Assembly (NCBI GenBank): GCA_017553545.1
Contig: JAFZKT010000061.1
Coordinates: forward strand, 1-64,000
Direction: 5' to 3'
Length of the DNA stretch: 64,000 nt
From: Bacteroidales bacterium
GTDB taxonomy: Bacteria; Bacteroidota; Bacteroidia; Bacteroidales; UBA932
The notes below the pieces were generated by a model. The model was not told the origin of the DNA and did not search any database. It saw nothing but the letters and a program-made list of their open reading frames with translations. Both the position numbers and the translations under genes were made by a program. Shown here piece by piece: positions 20,928-29,839 of this stretch. How positions within the stretch are numbered: position 1 is the stretch's first letter; each line of letters starts with the position of its first letter.

Positions 20928-22552
20928 AAACTCGCTTCGGCTATATCCTGGCTGGTATTCTGATCCTGCTGCTGTATTTCCTTCCCAACCTCATCTGGGG
21001 AGAAGGCTCCTTCATTCAGGTGCACGATTTCCTGGATTCGAATGTCGCGCATATCCAGGCGATGAAACTCTCCGAAGGCGGTCTTTTTGCGGCCGACGGA
21101 GACCTTCCCATCCTCAGCGGCATAGACCGCGCCACGGCGGGTTCCCCGTACAACCTGCGGGTGCTGCTGTATGCGCTGCTACCCACGTTTTGGGCCATCA
21201 TCGCCAACCTGGTGCTCATCAAGTTGACGGCCTTCCTGGGCCTGTTTTTCCTGCTGACGGGCTATGTGCTGAAGGAAAGGAAATCCCTGGGCGCCGCATT
21301 CGTGGCTTCCATCCTTTTTGCCCTGGTGCCGTTCTACCCGGACTACGGGATTTCATCGGCCGGTATTCCGCTGCTGATGCTTGCCTTCGCCTGGCTGCAG
21401 GAGGGGAGACGGGTGCTGCCCGCCCTGCTGCTGATCGCCTATTACGCCGCCTTCTCCACCCTGGTGTTGAGCGGGGTGTTCGCCTGTGTGGCACTGGCGC
21501 TTCTGATCCTCATTAAGTGGGTCAGTTTCAAGAAGTTCCCCTGGTGGCCTTTCGTGGGGCTTTTCTTCCTGACCGTCCTGTATGTGGTGCTGAACTGGTC
21601 GCTTTTCGTGGCCTTCCTTGCGCCGGGGGCATCGGCCGAAATCTCTCACCGCGTGGAGTTCGTCCAGCCGTCTTTCTGGGAATCCCTGGGCACCTCGCTG
21701 GGCGCCTTCCTGATAGCGCAGTACCATGCGGGGACCTGCCTGGCCGTGCTGCCGGTCATCCTCTTTTTTGTGCTGAGCCGCTTCGACACCAAATATGCCT
21801 CCCTTCGCAATGTGACGCTGTTTTTCCTGGGGCTAATGCTGGTGGGAATCCTCCTGAAGGGCCTGCTGCTCAAGGTGGATTTCCTGAACGGGTTCCAGAT
21901 GGACCGCTTTTACTTCCTCTATCCGGCTTTGGCGTTTACGCTGCTGGGAGCGGCGCTGAACGAACTCTCATCCAAACACCTCAGGCGGCTGCTGGCGCTG
22001 GGGATGCTGGTGTTCTCGCTCTTTTTCGACGTTCACCTCAGGAACAACCTTGCCAAGCATCTGGGCCTGCTGGATACGCCCTCCTTTGCCCAGTACTATG
22101 ACACTGCGCTGATGGGTCGGATGAAGGCCGAACTGGAGCTGGAAGGGAAGAAGGTCGCCTGCCTGGGCATGCATCCCGCCATCCCGGAATACAGCGGGAT
22201 TTATACGGTGGACGGCTACTACCAGTCTTATCCGCTTTCCTATAAGCATCGCTTCCAGCAAGTTATTCAGGGAGAGCTGGATAAGTCGGATGAACTCAAG
22301 TCCTATTTCTGTGACTGGGGCTCCCGCTGCTACATCTTCTCCAGTGAACTGGGACAGAACTTCCTGTGGGGAAAAGACAGCGGCACCACGGTGAAAGAAC
22401 TGTCCGTTGACGCGGCGGCACTGAAGGACCTGGGCTGCGACTTCCTCCTGAGCGCCCTTCCCATCGAGAATGCGGAAGCGCTGGGGCTGCGTGACTGCGG
22501 CTCCTTTACGGATGAGGGTTCGTTCTGGGAAATCCGGGCCTACGGGCTTTAA
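20924..22552 (+). CDS. Polytopic membrane protein (DUF6044/YfhO-like), glycan locus
   Basis: 542 residues with roughly ten to twelve hydrophobic helices in the first 370 residues and a soluble C-terminal domain (GKKVACLGMHPAIPEYSGIYTVDGYYQSYPLSYK). The layout resembles GT-C/YfhO-like or DUF6044 membrane proteins of polysaccharide loci. No catalytic residues can be assigned. Overlaps wecE by 4 bases, so it probably acts on the same amino-sugar product. It ends convergently in a 4-base overlap with waaA. Confidence 0.6.
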   Translation: MKTRFGYILAGILILLLYFLPNLIWGEGSFIQVHDFLDSNVAHIQAMKLSEGGLFAADGDLPILSGIDRATAGSPYNLRVLLYALLPTFWAIIANLVLIKLTAFLGLFFLLTGYVLKERKSLGAAFVASILFALVPFYPDYGISSAGIPLLMLAFAWLQEGRRVLPALLLIAYYAAFSTLVLSGVFACVALALLILIKWVSFKKFPWWPFVGLFFLTVLYVVLNWSLFVAFLAPGASAEISHRVEFVQPSFWESLGTSLGAFLIAQYHAGTCLAVLPVILFFVLSRFDTKYASLRNVTLFFLGLMLVGILLKGLLLKVDFLNGFQMDRFYFLYPALAFTLLGAALNELSSKHLRRLLALGMLVFSLFFDVHLRNNLAKHLGLLDTPSFAQYYDTALMGRMKAELELEGKKVACLGMHPAIPEYSGIYTVDGYYQSYPLSYKHRFQQVIQGELDKSDELKSYFCDWGSRCYIFSSELGQNFLWGKDSGTTVKELSVDAAALKDLGCDFLLSALPIENAEALGLRDCGSFTDEGSFWEIRAYGL

Positions 22553-23706
22553 TCCCCGAAAATGATATCCATAATCTGCCCCGTGGCGCCTGCCGAACGG
22601 GTGCAATAATCCCGTGCGGCGGCAGAGGCTTTTTCCAGATAGTCTCCGCGGCATTGCAGGAGGAAGGCTTCCAGCTGCCTGGCATTGGCGATGGAAACGC
22701 CGGCACCGGCCTGGATGAGGTCCTTGCAGTGATGGTCCCGTTGATAGGCCGGGCCAAAGGCGACAGGCATCCCGTAGGCGGCCGGTTCGATAACACTGTG
22801 GGGAGCCCCTTCCGTGAAACAGCCGCCCACATAGGCTGCATAGCCGTAGCGGTACAGGCGGGAGAGAATGCCCACGGTGTCCGCCACCAGGATCTGGGCG
22901 CCGGAATGGAAGTCCGTATAACGCGTGGCGCCGTGCTGAGAACCCGCCAGAATGGCCTGAATCTTCGATTCTTCCAGTTCGTGCGGCACGATGAGGAACT
23001 TCTCTTCCGGGTGTCTGTTAGCGATTTCAAGGAGCATCTGATGCTCCGGCGCATAGGTGCTGCCAGCTACGAAAACCTTCTTTCCGCCGCACCATTCTTT
23101 GACGATGGGATCCTCCCATTTTTCGGCCGATATGGACAGCACACGGTCCATCCGGGGATCCCCGGTGACGCGCACGTCCGGGACGCCCAGTCTGAGCAGG
23201 ATTTCCCGGCTCTGGGCGTTTTGCACCATCACGGTTTTATAGCAGTGACGGAATATCTTGCGGTAGTTGAAATCCCACCACTTAAGATGGTGTGAATCAG
23301 GCTCTATGCGGACAGAAATAATGTAGGTGTCAATCTTCCTTCTGCGGAGTTCTCCAAGGAGGTTTGGCCAGTAATCCGTAATGGTGAAAATGGCCTTGAC
23401 GGGCCGCACCGCATCCAGAAAACGGCGGACGTTGAAGCGGGTGTCCAGCGGAAGATAAAACACCCAGTTCACTTTGTCGTAGTGCTGCATGGGCACATAT
23501 ACGGTGGGGGAGAAGACGGTGAGGAGGATCTTCCGCTCCGGGAAACGCGCCCTGGTGGCCTCGATGACGGGCCGGGCTTCCTCGAATTCCCCGAAGGAAG
23601 CCACGTGGAACCAGATGATGTCCTTTTCTCCGGCGCAGGCGGTCCGGATGCGTCCCAACAGACCCCGGTGCCCCTGGATGAAGAGTTTCAGTTTTCCGCT
23701 GCTCAT
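22549..23706 (-). CDS. waaA: 3-deoxy-D-manno-octulosonic acid (Kdo) transferase
   Basis: Inner-membrane-associated GT30 glycosyltransferase that adds Kdo to lipid A precursor. 385 residues, with the N-terminal catalytic segment WFHVASFGEFEEARPV, LLTVFSPTVY, PLDTRFNVRRFLD, the nucleotide-binding half GDPRMDRV, VAGSTYAPEH, and the later GGCFTEGAPHSVIEPAAYGMPVAFGP. It is a little shorter than E. coli WaaA (425), lacking much of the N-terminal membrane anchor, as in other Bacteroidetes. It is the only minus-strand gene in the glycan block and has its own promoter. Confidence 0.92.
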   Translation of the reverse strand: MSSGKLKLFIQGHRGLLGRIRTACAGEKDIIWFHVASFGEFEEARPVIEATRARFPERKILLTVFSPTVYVPMQHYDKVNWVFYLPLDTRFNVRRFLDAVRPVKAIFTITDYWPNLLGELRRRKIDTYIISVRIEPDSHHLKWWDFNYRKIFRHCYKTVMVQNAQSREILLRLGVPDVRVTGDPRMDRVLSISAEKWEDPIVKEWCGGKKVFVAGSTYAPEHQMLLEIANRHPEEKFLIVPHELEESKIQAILAGSQHGATRYTDFHSGAQILVADTVGILSRLYRYGYAAYVGGCFTEGAPHSVIEPAAYGMPVAFGPAYQRDHHCKDLIQAGAGVSIANARQLEAFLLQCRGDYLEKASAAARDYCTRSAGATGQIMDIIFGD

Positions 23707-23710
23707 AGAG

Positions 23711-23718
23711 CAAAGTTA
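23711..23718 (-). promoter_or_regulatory. -7 element (TAACTTTG) for waaA
   Basis: Exact match only 4 bases before the ATG; leaderless transcript expected. Confidence 0.55.
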
Positions 23719-23750
23719 GCATATTATCTTGACTTTTCCGTAAAATTCAG

Positions 23751-23758
23751 TATTTTTG
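23751..23758 (+). promoter_or_regulatory. -7 element (TATTTTTG) for the pse/rml operon
   Basis: Exact TAnnTTTG match 21 bases before the pseC ATG, with a TTG at 23729-23731 at the -33 distance. It probably drives the long plus-strand operon to rmlD. Confidence 0.6.
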
Positions 23759-23779
23759 TATAACTATATACAAATCGCA

Positions 23780-24976
23780 ATGGAACAGTTAGCCATATCG
23801 GGCGGGAAGCCCGTCAGGGACAACAAGATTTTCTATGGCCGTCAGTGCATCGGGGAAGATGACATCCAGGCCATGGCGGAAGTGCTGCGGGGCCCCTATA
23901 TCACCTGCGGTCCCAAAGTGGAGGAGGCGGAGAAAAAACTGGCGGAATACACCGGCGCCAAGTACGCTGTCACCTGCAGCAACGGGACGGCCGCGCTGCA
24001 CTGCGCCTGCATCGCCGCGGGCGTCGGCCCCGGGGATGAGGTGATTACCACTCCCATGACCTTCGCTGCCAGCGCCAACTGTGCCGTCTATTGCGGTGCA
24101 ACGCCCGTTTTTGCGGACATAGACCCGGAAACCTACAACATAGACCCTGCCAGCATCCGCGCGCACATCACGCCCCGTACGAAGGCGGTCGTGGCGGTGG
24201 ATTTCACCGGCCAGGCCGTGAAGATCAAGGAAATTCGCGCCATCTGCGACGAATTCGGCCTCATCTTCATCGAGGACGCGGCGCATGCCATCGGCACCTG
24301 CTATGACGGCGCCCATGTGGGCAGCCTGGCGGATATGACCTGCTTCAGCTTCCATCCCGTGAAAACCATCACCTGCGGCGAAGGCGGTGCCATCACCACC
24401 AACAATGAGGATCTCTACAAGAAACTTTACCTCGCCCACGTGCACGGCATCACCCACGACGAATCCCTGATGGAAGACGCCCCGCACGAGGGTATCTGGT
24501 ACTATGAACAGATCAGCCTGGGCTTCAATTACCGGATGACGGACTTCCAGGCCGCCCTGCTGGTGAGCCAGCTGGGCAAACTGGAAAAGTTCAAGAAACG
24601 CCGCCAGGAGATTGTGGAGAAGTACAATGAGGCTTTTGCGGATGTTCCCGGCATCATCGTCCAGAAGGAGATTCCGGAGTCGGACACCTGCCGTCACCTC
24701 TATATCATCCGCCTGGATCTGGACAAACTCAGCTGCACCCGCCGTCAGTTCTTCGACGCCATGAGCGCGGAAAATGTCCAGTGCCAGATTCACTATGTGC
24801 CGGTGTACTGGTTCCCCTTCTATCGGCATAAAGGCTACGAAAAAGGCCTCTGCCCTGTGGCGGAGGAAATCTACAAGGGCATCCTCAGCATTCCGCTGTA
24901 CCCGATGATGACGGATGCGGATGTGGCCGACGTAATCCACGCCGTGAAGAAAATCGCCGCTTATTACCGCAAGTAA
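23780..24976 (+). CDS. pseC: UDP-4-amino-4,6-dideoxy-N-acetyl-beta-L-altrosamine transaminase
   Basis: PLP aminotransferase of the pseudaminic acid pathway, acting on the 4-keto sugar made by PseB. 398 residues of the DegT family with GGKPVRDNKIFYGRQCIGEDDI, CSNGTAALHCA, TPMTFAASANCAVYCGATPVFADID, IEDAAHAIGT and PLP lysine in FSFHPVKTITCGEGGA. Start at 23780 fits the promoter; the in-frame codon at 23756 lies inside the -7 element. PseB is not in the window. Confidence 0.88.
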   Translation: MEQLAISGGKPVRDNKIFYGRQCIGEDDIQAMAEVLRGPYITCGPKVEEAEKKLAEYTGAKYAVTCSNGTAALHCACIAAGVGPGDEVITTPMTFAASANCAVYCGATPVFADIDPETYNIDPASIRAHITPRTKAVVAVDFTGQAVKIKEIRAICDEFGLIFIEDAAHAIGTCYDGAHVGSLADMTCFSFHPVKTITCGEGGAITTNNEDLYKKLYLAHVHGITHDESLMEDAPHEGIWYYEQISLGFNYRMTDFQAALLVSQLGKLEKFKKRRQEIVEKYNEAFADVPGIIVQKEIPESDTCRHLYIIRLDLDKLSCTRRQFFDAMSAENVQCQIHYVPVYWFPFYRHKGYEKGLCPVAEEIYKGILSIPLYPMMTDADVADVIHAVKKIAAYYRK

Positions 24977-25938
24977 TGAAAGTCAAGTTCCTCAAAGAAT
25001 TGCCGGAAGAAGACCTGCAGCGGTTCCGCCAGTCGGAGCTGTACAGGATTTCCCACGCCGGCTACCGTCAGTGCGAGATTCACCTGGACTATTACCGGGA
25101 ATACTTCGGCCCGTCCTGGGAAGACGTTTCCCTGATTGCGTACGACGACAAATGCTTCGCCATCGTGGTCTACATGTTCCTGGGGAACGGGGAACTGTCC
25201 TTCTTCGGCGCGCCGCTGGAGGTTTTCTCGGACCCGGCCGTCCCCGTGAAGGATATCAATTACGCCTTCCAGGAACTGTTCGTCCGCATAGACCGGCTCA
25301 AGGAAGAAAGGGGCGCCAGGCTGCTCCGTTTCTTCGAGCATCCCGCTTTCCTGCTGAAATACTATGAGATGGAGGGCTTCCGCTCCCACATCCAATACGA
25401 AACCGCCATCGATCTCACCCGCTCGGAGGAAGACATCTTCATGTGCGTGCGTAAGAGCTACAAGTCCCTCATCAACTGGGGCCGCAAGAACCTGGAAATC
25501 AAGGTCTACGACCAAAGCAACATGGAGGACCGCGTGATGGAGGACTTCGAGAACTTCCACATCGAGGTGGCCCATCGCCGCACCCGTTCGCATGAGAGCT
25601 GGATGCTGCAGAGCAAGGCCGTCAAAGAGGGGATGGGCTTTGTGGTGCTTGGTTATCTGGAAGGCAAACTGGTCACGGCCACCCTCATCCTGAACGGCCT
25701 CACGGAGTGCTATTACGGGGTTTGCGTGAACAACCGGGACCTGATGGCGCAGAAGCTGCCCATCGGCCATTACGGCCTGTACCTGTCCATCCTGCTGGCC
25801 AGGGAAAAAGGCCTCAAGGTGTTCCGCTTCGGGGACGTGACGGACCAGGCGGACCCCAAGGTGAACGCCATCGTGAAATACAAGCGGGGGTTCAACAACG
25901 AACTCTACACCCGCGTAGCCTGTGAAATCGATTTATAA
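24976..25938 (+). CDS. FemAB/GNAT-like acyl- or aminoacyltransferase
   Basis: 320 residues with a two-lobed FemAB/BioF2-type acetyltransferase pattern: the C-terminal half holds RKSYKSLINWGRKN, FHIEVAHRRTRSHESW, GKLVTATLILNGLTECYYGVCVNNRDL and GLKVFRFGDVTDQ. Such enzymes transfer acyl or aminoacyl groups to sugars or peptides. In this locus it probably decorates the amino or nonulosonic sugar; the donor is unknown. It starts at the last base of the pseC stop. Confidence 0.65.
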   Translation: MKVKFLKELPEEDLQRFRQSELYRISHAGYRQCEIHLDYYREYFGPSWEDVSLIAYDDKCFAIVVYMFLGNGELSFFGAPLEVFSDPAVPVKDINYAFQELFVRIDRLKEERGARLLRFFEHPAFLLKYYEMEGFRSHIQYETAIDLTRSEEDIFMCVRKSYKSLINWGRKNLEIKVYDQSNMEDRVMEDFENFHIEVAHRRTRSHESWMLQSKAVKEGMGFVVLGYLEGKLVTATLILNGLTECYYGVCVNNRDLMAQKLPIGHYGLYLSILLAREKGLKVFRFGDVTDQADPKVNAIVKYKRGFNNELYTRVACEIDL

Positions 25939-26762
25939 TGGGTAAACTGGTCCTGGGAACCGTGCAGTTCGGACTGCAGTACGGCGTGAATTCGGCGGGA
26001 AGGCCCGGCGAAGACGCCGTGCGCGACATTCTGGCGGCGGCCCGTGCCGGCGGCATTGGCACCCTGGATACCTCCAGCGCCTACGGCAATGCGGAGGAAG
26101 TTTTGGGCCGATGCATCCAGGCCCCCTTCAACATCGTCTCCAAGTACCCGAAAGGGGAGACGCCCGTGAAGGAAATGTTCGAAGGCAGCCTGCAGCGGTT
26201 GGGCGTGGAGAAACTCTACGGCTATCTGCTGCATCATTTCGAGGTCTTCCGGGCAAATCCTGCCGTCTGGGAGGATTTCCTGGCCCTGAAGGCCTGTGGA
26301 AAGGTGGAGAAAATCGGTTTTTCCCTCTACGACCCTTCGGAACTGGAATTCATCCTGTCGAAGGACGCCCCGTTTGATTTCCTGCAGATTCCCTATAACA
26401 TCCTGGACCGCAAGTTCCTGCCCTATATGAAGGAACTGCACGGGAAGGGTGTGGAGATTCACGTGCGCAGCACTTTCCTGCAGGGACTGTTCTTCATGGA
26501 CCGCGATCGGCTTCCGGAGAAGCTGCAGCCGTTGCGCCCATATCTTCTGGAACTGGACGCCTATGCCCGCGAAAAAGGGCTCGGCGTCGCGGAAGTGGCC
26601 CTCAACGCCAATCTGCAGAACCCGTACATAGACGGCGTGCTCATCGGCGTGGACAATCTGGAGCAGTTGCAGGCGAACCTGCAGAGCGTGAAGGATGTCC
26701 CTGTGGCGCTGGATATCGACGTGAAAGAAAAAGAACTCTTAAATCCTGTTAACTGGAAATGA
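25938..26762 (+). CDS. Aldo/keto reductase of the glycan locus
   Basis: 274-residue TIM-barrel NAD(P)H-dependent reductase. The conserved features are LGTVQFGLQYGV, the catalytic Asp/Tyr in TLDTSSAYGNAEEVLG, the Lys in VSKYPK and the His in YLLHHFE. Related reductases are found in sugar operons beside SpsF-like and HemL-like genes. The substrate is probably a keto-sugar or nonulosonate precursor (inference). It overlaps both neighbours by 1-4 bases. Confidence 0.78.
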   Translation: MGKLVLGTVQFGLQYGVNSAGRPGEDAVRDILAAARAGGIGTLDTSSAYGNAEEVLGRCIQAPFNIVSKYPKGETPVKEMFEGSLQRLGVEKLYGYLLHHFEVFRANPAVWEDFLALKACGKVEKIGFSLYDPSELEFILSKDAPFDFLQIPYNILDRKFLPYMKELHGKGVEIHVRSTFLQGLFFMDRDRLPEKLQPLRPYLLELDAYAREKGLGVAEVALNANLQNPYIDGVLIGVDNLEQLQANLQSVKDVPVALDIDVKEKELLNPVNWK

Positions 26763-27532
26763 AGGTATTAGCTATAACGCAAGCCCGTTACGGCTCCACC
26801 CGTCTGCCGGCCAAGATCCTGAAGGAAGTGGACGGAAAGACACTGCTGGAAATCCACCTGCGCCGCATCCTGCAGGCCCGCTGCATCGACGCCCTGAAGA
26901 TTGCCACCACGGACGAAGAAGGCTCCCGCTACATTGTGGCGGTAGCCGACAAAGTGGGCGTAGGCTACCATAAGGGCTCGGTGGACGATGTCCTGTCGCG
27001 CTTTTACGACACGGCGGCCCCGGAGCGTCCGGACTGGGTAATCCGCTTCACGTCGGACTGCCCGCTCATAGACCCCACCATCATCGAGGATATCGTGGCC
27101 TTCGCGGAGGAGCACGACTACGATTACGTGCACACGGACCCCAAGTGCTTCCCCGACGGCCTGGATACGGAAGTGATGAAATTCAGCGCCCTGGAGCGCG
27201 CGTACAAAGAGGCGGCTTTAACCTCCGAGCGTGAGCACGTGACGCCGTACATCTGGAAGAACGGATCGGCCCTCGGCGGCGATAAGTTCAAGACCTATGA
27301 CTTCCAGAACAAGGAAGGCGTCTTCAATGCCTCGGACTACCGCATTACCCTGGACGAACCGGAGGACTTCGAAGTGCTGAAGTCCCTCATCCACGCCCTG
27401 GGTACGGACAAATACTGGAAAGAATACATCGACTATCTGCTGGAGCACCCGGAGATCAAGCGGATGAACAGCAAATTCGGATACAACGAAGGGTACGACA
27501 AATCCCTCCGCAACGACAAAACCATCAAGTAG
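26759..27532 (+). CDS. SpsF-like cytidylyltransferase (possible CMP-nonulosonate synthase)
   Basis: 257 residues of the acylneuraminate cytidylyltransferase fold (PF02348): ITQARYGSTRLPAKIL at the N-terminus binds CTP, followed by RFTSDCPLIDP and YRITLDEPEDFEV. It is of the SpsF type rather than classical PseF/NeuA. Because no other CMP-sugar synthase is present and pseI lies four genes downstream, it is the best candidate to activate the nonulosonic acid, but this is not shown by sequence alone. Confidence 0.75.
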   Translation: MKVLAITQARYGSTRLPAKILKEVDGKTLLEIHLRRILQARCIDALKIATTDEEGSRYIVAVADKVGVGYHKGSVDDVLSRFYDTAAPERPDWVIRFTSDCPLIDPTIIEDIVAFAEEHDYDYVHTDPKCFPDGLDTEVMKFSALERAYKEAALTSEREHVTPYIWKNGSALGGDKFKTYDFQNKEGVFNASDYRITLDEPEDFEVLKSLIHALGTDKYWKEYIDYLLEHPEIKRMNSKFGYNEGYDKSLRNDKTIK

Positions 27533-27534
27533 AT

Positions 27535-28842
27535 ATGGGTAAAGGACAGGAACTGTACAAGAAGGCCAAGACCCTTATTCCCGGCGGAACCAGCCTGCTT
27601 TCCAAGCGTCCGGAGCAATTGCTCCCGGAAAACTGGCCTGCCTATTACAGCAAATCCAAGGGCTGCCACGTCTGGGACCTGGACGGCCGCGAATACATCG
27701 ACTGCGGCCTGATGGGCGTAGGTACCAACACACTGGGCTATGCGCGTGAAGAAGTGGACGAAGCCGTCCTAAAAGTAATTCGCGACGGCAACCTCACCAC
27801 GCTCAACTGCCCGGAGGAAGTCTATCTGGCGGAGCGCCTCATCAAGATGAACCCCTGGGCCGGCGGCGTGCGCTACACCCGCGGCGGCGGTGAGGCCAAC
27901 TCGATGTGCGTCCGCATTGCCCGCGCTTACACGGGCAAGGACAAAGTGGCCATCTGCGGCTACCACGGCTGGCACGACTGGTATGTGTCCGTGAACCTGG
28001 GCGAAAATGACGCCCTGGCCGGCCACCTGCTGCCCGGCATCCCCACCGCAGGCGTTCCCAAGGGCCTCCGCGGTACATCCATCCCGTTCCACTACAATGA
28101 CTTCGAGGAGATTGAAGGCATCATCCGCAATACGCCGGACCTCGCCGCCGTGAAGATGGAGGTCTGCCGCAACTTCGGCCCGGCGGAAGGCTATCTGGAG
28201 CACATCCGCCGCCTCTGCGACGAATACGGCGTCATCCTCATCTTTGACGAATGCACCAGCGGCTTCCGCGAGACCTTCGGCGGCCTGCACAAGAAATACG
28301 GCGTGTTCCCGGATATGACCATCTATTCCAAGACCATGGGCAACGGTTACGTGATTGCCGCGGTCCTGGGCAAGAAGGAGATTATGGACGCGGCCCAGGG
28401 CTCCTGGATCAGCTCCACCTTCTGGACGGACCGTATCGGCCCCACCGCCGCCCTTGCGGCGCTGGACGTGATGGAAAAGACCAAGTCCTGGGAATACATT
28501 ACCGAAAAGGGCAAGCAGAACAAGGTTCGCTGGCAGGCACTGGCGGACAAATACGGCCTCAAGATCAACCAGTGGGGAATTCCTGCTCTGGCCGGGTTTA
28601 CCTTCGACAGCCCCAACGCGCTGGCCTACAAGACCTACATCACGCAGGAAATGCTCAAGAAGGGCTATATCGCCGGCAACCTGATGTACACCTGCCTGGC
28701 CCATACGGACGAGGTGCTGGACGGTTATTTCCAGGCCCTGGATCCCATCTTCGCGGACATCCGCGACTTCGAGGACGGCAAGGATGTGATGAAGGCCCTG
28801 GACGGCCCCGTCTGCCAGAGTGGTTTCAAACGCCTGAACTAA
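27535..28842 (+). CDS. HemL-like class III aminotransferase of the glycan locus
   Basis: 435-residue PLP enzyme similar to glutamate-1-semialdehyde aminomutase: IPGGTSLLSKRP, RYTRGGGEANSMCVRIARAYTG, YHGWHDWY, IFDECTSGFRETFGG and the PLP lysine in YSKTMGNGYVIAAVLG. The genomic setting, between an SpsF-like cytidylyltransferase and PseH, argues for a sugar aminotransferase rather than haem synthesis. Two genes of this kind beside a NeuB-family synthase occur in other surface-glycan loci. Confidence 0.78.
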   Translation: MGKGQELYKKAKTLIPGGTSLLSKRPEQLLPENWPAYYSKSKGCHVWDLDGREYIDCGLMGVGTNTLGYAREEVDEAVLKVIRDGNLTTLNCPEEVYLAERLIKMNPWAGGVRYTRGGGEANSMCVRIARAYTGKDKVAICGYHGWHDWYVSVNLGENDALAGHLLPGIPTAGVPKGLRGTSIPFHYNDFEEIEGIIRNTPDLAAVKMEVCRNFGPAEGYLEHIRRLCDEYGVILIFDECTSGFRETFGGLHKKYGVFPDMTIYSKTMGNGYVIAAVLGKKEIMDAAQGSWISSTFWTDRIGPTAALAALDVMEKTKSWEYITEKGKQNKVRWQALADKYGLKINQWGIPALAGFTFDSPNALAYKTYITQEMLKKGYIAGNLMYTCLAHTDEVLDGYFQALDPIFADIRDFEDGKDVMKALDGPVCQSGFKRLN

Positions 28843-28843
28843 G

Positions 28844-29839
28844 ATGCCGTACGCTTGTCTTCATCGGCAGGAATGCCATCTGGGTGCCTACAGCCTGGTC
28901 CCGCTGCGCTATGAGGACCGTTTCCTCATCATGCGCTGGCGGAATGAGCAGATCTACCATCTGCGGCAGCAGCGCCCCCTCACCGAGGAAGACCAGCAGC
29001 GTTACTTCGATACGGTGGTGGCCGGGTTGTACGCGGCCGAAAAGCCGGACCAGATTCTCTTCTCCTACCTGGAGAACGGCGTCTGCATCGGCTACGGCGG
29101 CCTGGTGCACATCAACTGGGCGGACCGGCATGCGGAAGTGTCCTTCATCATGGACACTGCCCGGGAGGCCGGGGAATTCGCCCTTCACTGGACGAACTAC
29201 CTCACGATGCTCCGTGGGATAGCCTTTGGAGACCTAAAGCTGCAGAAACTCTTCACCTATGCCTTCGACCTTCGGCCGCATCTGTATCCCGTGCTGGAAG
29301 CCTGCGGTTTCGTGCGGGAGGCAACGCTGAAAGACCACTGCCTCTTCGAGGGACAGTACAAGGACGTGGTCATCCATGCCCTGTTCCCCTATGAGGTGGT
29401 GGGTTATACGGACCTCACCCGCGAACAGTCGCTGGAGGTGCTTGCCCTCAGGAACCGCGACGAAATCCGCGCCCTGATGGTGCATCCGGAAGTGATTGCG
29501 CCCGAAGACCATTTCGCCTTCGTGGAGCGCCTGAAAGGCCGTTCGGACCGGCTTTATTATGCGGTCTATAAGGACGGCGTGCTGAAGGGGACCTGGAACC
29601 TTACAAAGGAGGGCGATGTGTGGGACCGCGGCATCATTGCGGCCCCTCAGGCGCAGGGGAGCGGCGAAACCGCCCTCTGGGAGCGCCAGATCATTGCTTC
29701 GCTTCCCACGGACATCAAGGCCCTCAGCGCCAAGGTGAAGGTGGACAATGACCGTTCGCTGCGCTATCACCGGAAGTTTGGCTTCCGCGAAGTCCGCCGC
29801 GACGGAGAGTATGTATATTTTAGCCTGCCACTGGAATGA
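28844..29839 (+). CDS. pseH: Double-GNAT protein with PseH-like C-terminal domain
   Basis: 331 residues with two tandem acetyltransferase domains. Domain 1 (about 15-175) is RimJ/RimL-like: LRYEDRFLIMRWRNEQIY, GLVHINWADRHAEVSFIMD and LQKLFTYAFDLRPHLYPVLEACGF. Domain 2 (about 180-331) resembles PseH: LEVLALRNRDEIRALMVHPE, PEDHFAFVERLKG, LSAKVKVDNDRSLRYHRKFGF. PseH N-acetylates the 4-amino group of the UDP-altrosamine intermediate; canonical PseH is a single domain of ~160-180 residues. Domain 1 could acylate a second amino group. Overlaps pseI by 4 bases. Confidence 0.75.
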   Translation: MPYACLHRQECHLGAYSLVPLRYEDRFLIMRWRNEQIYHLRQQRPLTEEDQQRYFDTVVAGLYAAEKPDQILFSYLENGVCIGYGGLVHINWADRHAEVSFIMDTAREAGEFALHWTNYLTMLRGIAFGDLKLQKLFTYAFDLRPHLYPVLEACGFVREATLKDHCLFEGQYKDVVIHALFPYEVVGYTDLTREQSLEVLALRNRDEIRALMVHPEVIAPEDHFAFVERLKGRSDRLYYAVYKDGVLKGTWNLTKEGDVWDRGIIAAPQAQGSGETALWERQIIASLPTDIKALSAKVKVDNDRSLRYHRKFGFREVRRDGEYVYFSLPLE

